Positions 7,947-9,226 of a stretch of DNA of 9,226 nt are shown in pieces. Made by a program: the position numbers and the translations under genes. The number at the start of each line of letters is the position of its first letter. Position 1 is the stretch's first letter. The notes below the pieces were generated by a model. The model was not told the origin of the DNA, searched no databases, and saw only the letters and a list, made by a program, of their open reading frames with translations. This DNA comes from CAYLLN01 sp036496265 (GTDB lineage Bacteria; Planctomycetota; Planctomycetia; Pirellulales; Pirellulaceae): the NCBI GenBank assembly GCA_036496265.1, contig DASXLL010000296.1, positions 1-9,226 of the forward strand, read 5' to 3'.

Positions 7947-7980
7947 CCGCCGTGGCGAACTTTCGCCACGGCGGTTTTTT
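7947..7980 (+). terminator. Strong intrinsic terminator after the DUF1559 gene
   Basis: CCGCCGTGGCGAA (7947-7959) is perfectly complementary to TTCGCCACGGCGG (7962-7974), and six T follow directly (7975-7980). In practice this is a 12-bp GC-rich stem with an ACTT tetraloop. It lies about 50 nt after the stop codon and closes the DUF1559 transcription unit. Confidence 0.95.
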
Positions 7981-8035
7981 GTGATTAGCCATTAGTTTTT
8001 GCCGTCCAGCCCTGACGCTTTAATCTTTTCCTCTA

Positions 8036-8055
8036 GCTAACCGCCAACGGTTAGC
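8036..8055. repeat. Palindromic REP-like intergenic element
   Basis: GCTAACCG (8036-8043) and CGGTTAGC (8048-8055) form a perfect 8-bp inverted repeat around CCAA. It is flanked by further TAGC/GGCTA fragments (to about 8070) that look like partial copies of the same motif. No T tract follows, so it is not a standard terminator. Similar short palindromes recur in planctomycete intergenic regions as I remember them. Only one copy is visible here, so membership of a repeat family is inference. Confidence 0.5.
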
Positions 8056-8083
8056 GGCTACAGCTAATAGCCTCCTCCCCGGC

Positions 8084-8112
8084 TTGCCGAGCGGCGCGCA
8101 ATGTGGGATTAT
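8084..8112 (+). promoter_or_regulatory. Candidate promoter for tRNA-Leu
   Basis: TTGCCG (8084-8089; 4/6 match to the -35 consensus) is followed after exactly 17 nt by GATTAT (8107-8112; 4/6 match to the -10). Transcription would start near 8119, about 11 nt before the mature tRNA 5' end. The geometry is good but both boxes are imperfect. Confidence 0.4.
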
Positions 8113-8129
8113 GGCGGACTCGACTCGTT

Positions 8130-8213
8130 GCCGCTGTGGCGGAATTGGCAGACGCGCATGGTTCAGGTCCATGTGCCCGTAAGGGCGTGGGGGTTCAACT
8201 CCCTCCAGCGGCA
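8130..8213 (+). tRNA. tRNA-Leu (anticodon CAG)
   Basis: This reads CUG leucine codons. The 84-nt sequence folds as a class II tRNA. The acceptor arms GCCGCTG (8130-8136) and CAGCGGC (8206-8212) pair perfectly, with A8213 as discriminator. The D-arm has the usual leucine pattern around AATTGGCAGA. The anticodon stem CATGG/CCATG encloses loop TTCAGGT, putting CAG at 8164-8166. A long variable arm includes GCCC GTAA GGGC, and the T-arm has loop TTCAACT. The 3' CCA is not encoded (CTC follows), so it must be added after transcription. No duplicated tRNA end or integrase is visible nearby, so there is no sign that it serves as an integration site. Confidence 0.97.
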
Positions 8214-8442
8214 CTCATGGGTTGGCGGGCGAAAGCATTGATTCTGCGCCGCGAATTGTCGTTTTTGCGGCTGAGTTTGACACGTCTTGTCGCGGTGTCG
8301 AGACTCAATTGTCGCGGCGCGTGCGGTGGCATGGTGGGATGTGAGGCGGCTGCCGAGTCGCCAGCCTGGTTGGAGGATATATCTCTGATCGGCGTCTTGC
8401 CGGACATCTTGTGGGCGCGGAATCTCTCTTCTCTTTTCGTTT

Positions 8443-8447
8443 AGGAG
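8443..8447 (+). promoter_or_regulatory. Shine-Dalgarno site for the GPH transporter gene
   Basis: AGGAG lies 6 nt before the ATG at 8454, which supports that start over the downstream in-frame ATGs. The 240 nt between the tRNA and this gene hold no convincing promoter or terminator, so co-transcription with the tRNA is possible. Confidence 0.75.
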
Positions 8448-8453
8448 CGTTTC

Positions 8454-9226
8454 ATGGCGGCGGAGGTAAAGCAGCTCTCGGTCACGGAAAAGGTCGGCTA
8501 TAGCCTGGGAGATGCCGCCGCGAATTTCGTCTTCATGACGATGATTCTGTACCAGGCTAATTTCTACACCGACGTCATGGGACTGGCCGCGGGCACAGCC
8601 GCCGTCATTCTGCTCGTGGCCCGCTTGTGGGACGCCTTCTTCGATCCGGTGATGGGAGCTCTGGCAGACCGCACGCGGACGCGCTGGGGGCGATTCCGCC
8701 CTTGGATTCTTATCACTGCGCTCCCCTGGGGTATCGTCATGTTTCTGGCCTACCGCACGCCGGCTGGCTGGGACACTAACTCGCTCGTGGCTTATGCGAT
8801 CGTGACCAACATACTATTGATGACGATCTATTCGGCAAACAATATGCCGTACTCAGCGCTGAGCGGTGTGATGACCGGGGATGCCTATGAACGTACCAGC
8901 TTGAATGCCTATCGCTTCGTCTCCGCCAACATAGCCCAATTGATCATTGCTGGTTTCACGTTGCCACTGGTAGCAAAATTTGCCGCGGCCTACGGCACCG
9001 GAGCGACCGCCCGCGCGACGGGCTGGGAAATCACGATGGGCATTTGGGCCGTCGTGTCCATCTTCTTTTTCCTGATCACATTTGCCACCACGCGGGAACG
9101 CGTCGAGGAAACCACCGAACACAAATCGAGCTTAGGTCAAGACTTGGCCGACCTCCTTGCCAATCGCCCCTGGCTGGTGATGTTTGTGTTGACATTGGTT
9201 CATTTCACGATTCTTTCGCTGCGAGG
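8454..9226 (+). CDS. GPH-family (MelB-like) sugar:cation symporter of the major facilitator superfamily, C-terminus beyond window
   Basis: This inner-membrane protein probably imports a sugar or glycoside with Na+ or H+. The 257 visible codons are about half of the usual 450-500 residues and cover roughly the first six of twelve helices. It aligns by eye with E. coli MelB. GYSLGDAAANF places Asp20 at MelB sugar-binding Asp19. ARLWDAFFDPVMG places Asp60 and Asp64 at the cation-binding pair Asp55/Asp59. DRTRTRWGRFRPW (72-84) is the family loop 2-3 signature. ERTSLNAYRF places Arg154 near MelB Arg149. The sugar-site Asp124 region reads NNMPYSAL, with Asn130 in place of Asp; non-melibiose members of the family commonly have Asn here. 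The substrate therefore cannot be named. Hydrophobic stretches resume at about residues 215-235 and again at the window edge. No sugar-catabolic gene is in view to help. Confidence 0.9.
   Translation, partial: MAAEVKQLSVTEKVGYSLGDAAANFVFMTMILYQANFYTDVMGLAAGTAAVILLVARLWDAFFDPVMGALADRTRTRWGRFRPWILITALPWGIVMFLAYRTPAGWDTNSLVAYAIVTNILLMTIYSANNMPYSALSGVMTGDAYERTSLNAYRFVSANIAQLIIAGFTLPLVAKFAAAYGTGATARATGWEITMGIWAVVSIFFFLITFATTRERVEETTEHKSSLGQDLADLLANRPWLVMFVLTLVHFTILSLR

Noticed and set aside
8130..8213. tRNA-Leu as an integration site for a genomic island
   Set aside because: No integrase, no repeat of the tRNA 3' end and no change in gene character are visible on either side.
8020..8214. Minus-strand open frame beginning MPLEGVEPPRPYGH
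   Set aside because: It is the reverse complement of the tRNA-Leu gene translated. Such peptides are a familiar annotation artefact of antisense tRNA frames.
8277..8305. TTGACA in the spacer before the GPH transporter as a promoter
   Set aside because: The -35 is perfect, but the best -10 at 17 nt spacing (GAGACT) matches only 3/6. TATATC near 8380 lacks a matching -35. Neither is convincing.
8103..8444. Plus-strand open frame running through the tRNA and the following spacer
   Set aside because: It translates the tRNA itself (LADAHGSGPCARKG) and then non-conserved spacer. There is no SD and no domain.

Overview
The window looks like chromosomal DNA from a planctomycete, probably of the Pirellula/Lacipirellula type. 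The main evidence is a DUF1559 protein with a prepilin-type N-terminus and a C-terminal H-X9-DG motif, a family greatly expanded in Planctomycetes. The GC-rich coding sequence, mixed Shine-Dalgarno (SD) use and a short palindromic intergenic repeat fit this. The assignment is inference from gene content; no marker gene is present.

Left part (1-6041, minus strand): a two-gene operon for an AddAB-type double-strand-break resection enzyme. addB (2664-6041) is complete. addA (1-2653) is cut by the window edge after its helicase motifs, so its C-terminal nuclease is not visible. The genes are 10 nt apart, and the junction carries three tandem TGAACCC heptamers that place a TGA stop in every reading frame. 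A sigma70-like promoter (6092-6119, minus strand) lies about 45 nt upstream of addB.

Middle (6042-7980): a 528-nt divergent intergenic region, then a plus-strand DUF1559 gene (6570-7898). This gene has a good sigma70-like promoter (6270-6299), a leader of about 265 nt with several possible hairpins (one resembling an intrinsic terminator), a near-perfect SD and a textbook terminator (7947-7980). It appears to be a self-contained single-gene unit.

Right part (7981-9226): a palindromic repeat, a tRNA-Leu(CAG) gene with its own plausible promoter, and the first 257 codons of a GPH-family (MelB-like) sugar:cation symporter that runs off the window.

The three units do not form one pathway: DNA repair, a cell-surface or secreted protein of unknown function, and tRNA plus sugar uptake. 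I found no convincing new multi-gene system, mobile element or CRISPR array. The points most worth a second look are the three-frame stop repeat at the addB/addA junction, the structured leader of the DUF1559 gene, and the altered cysteine spacing in the AddB iron-sulfur motif.
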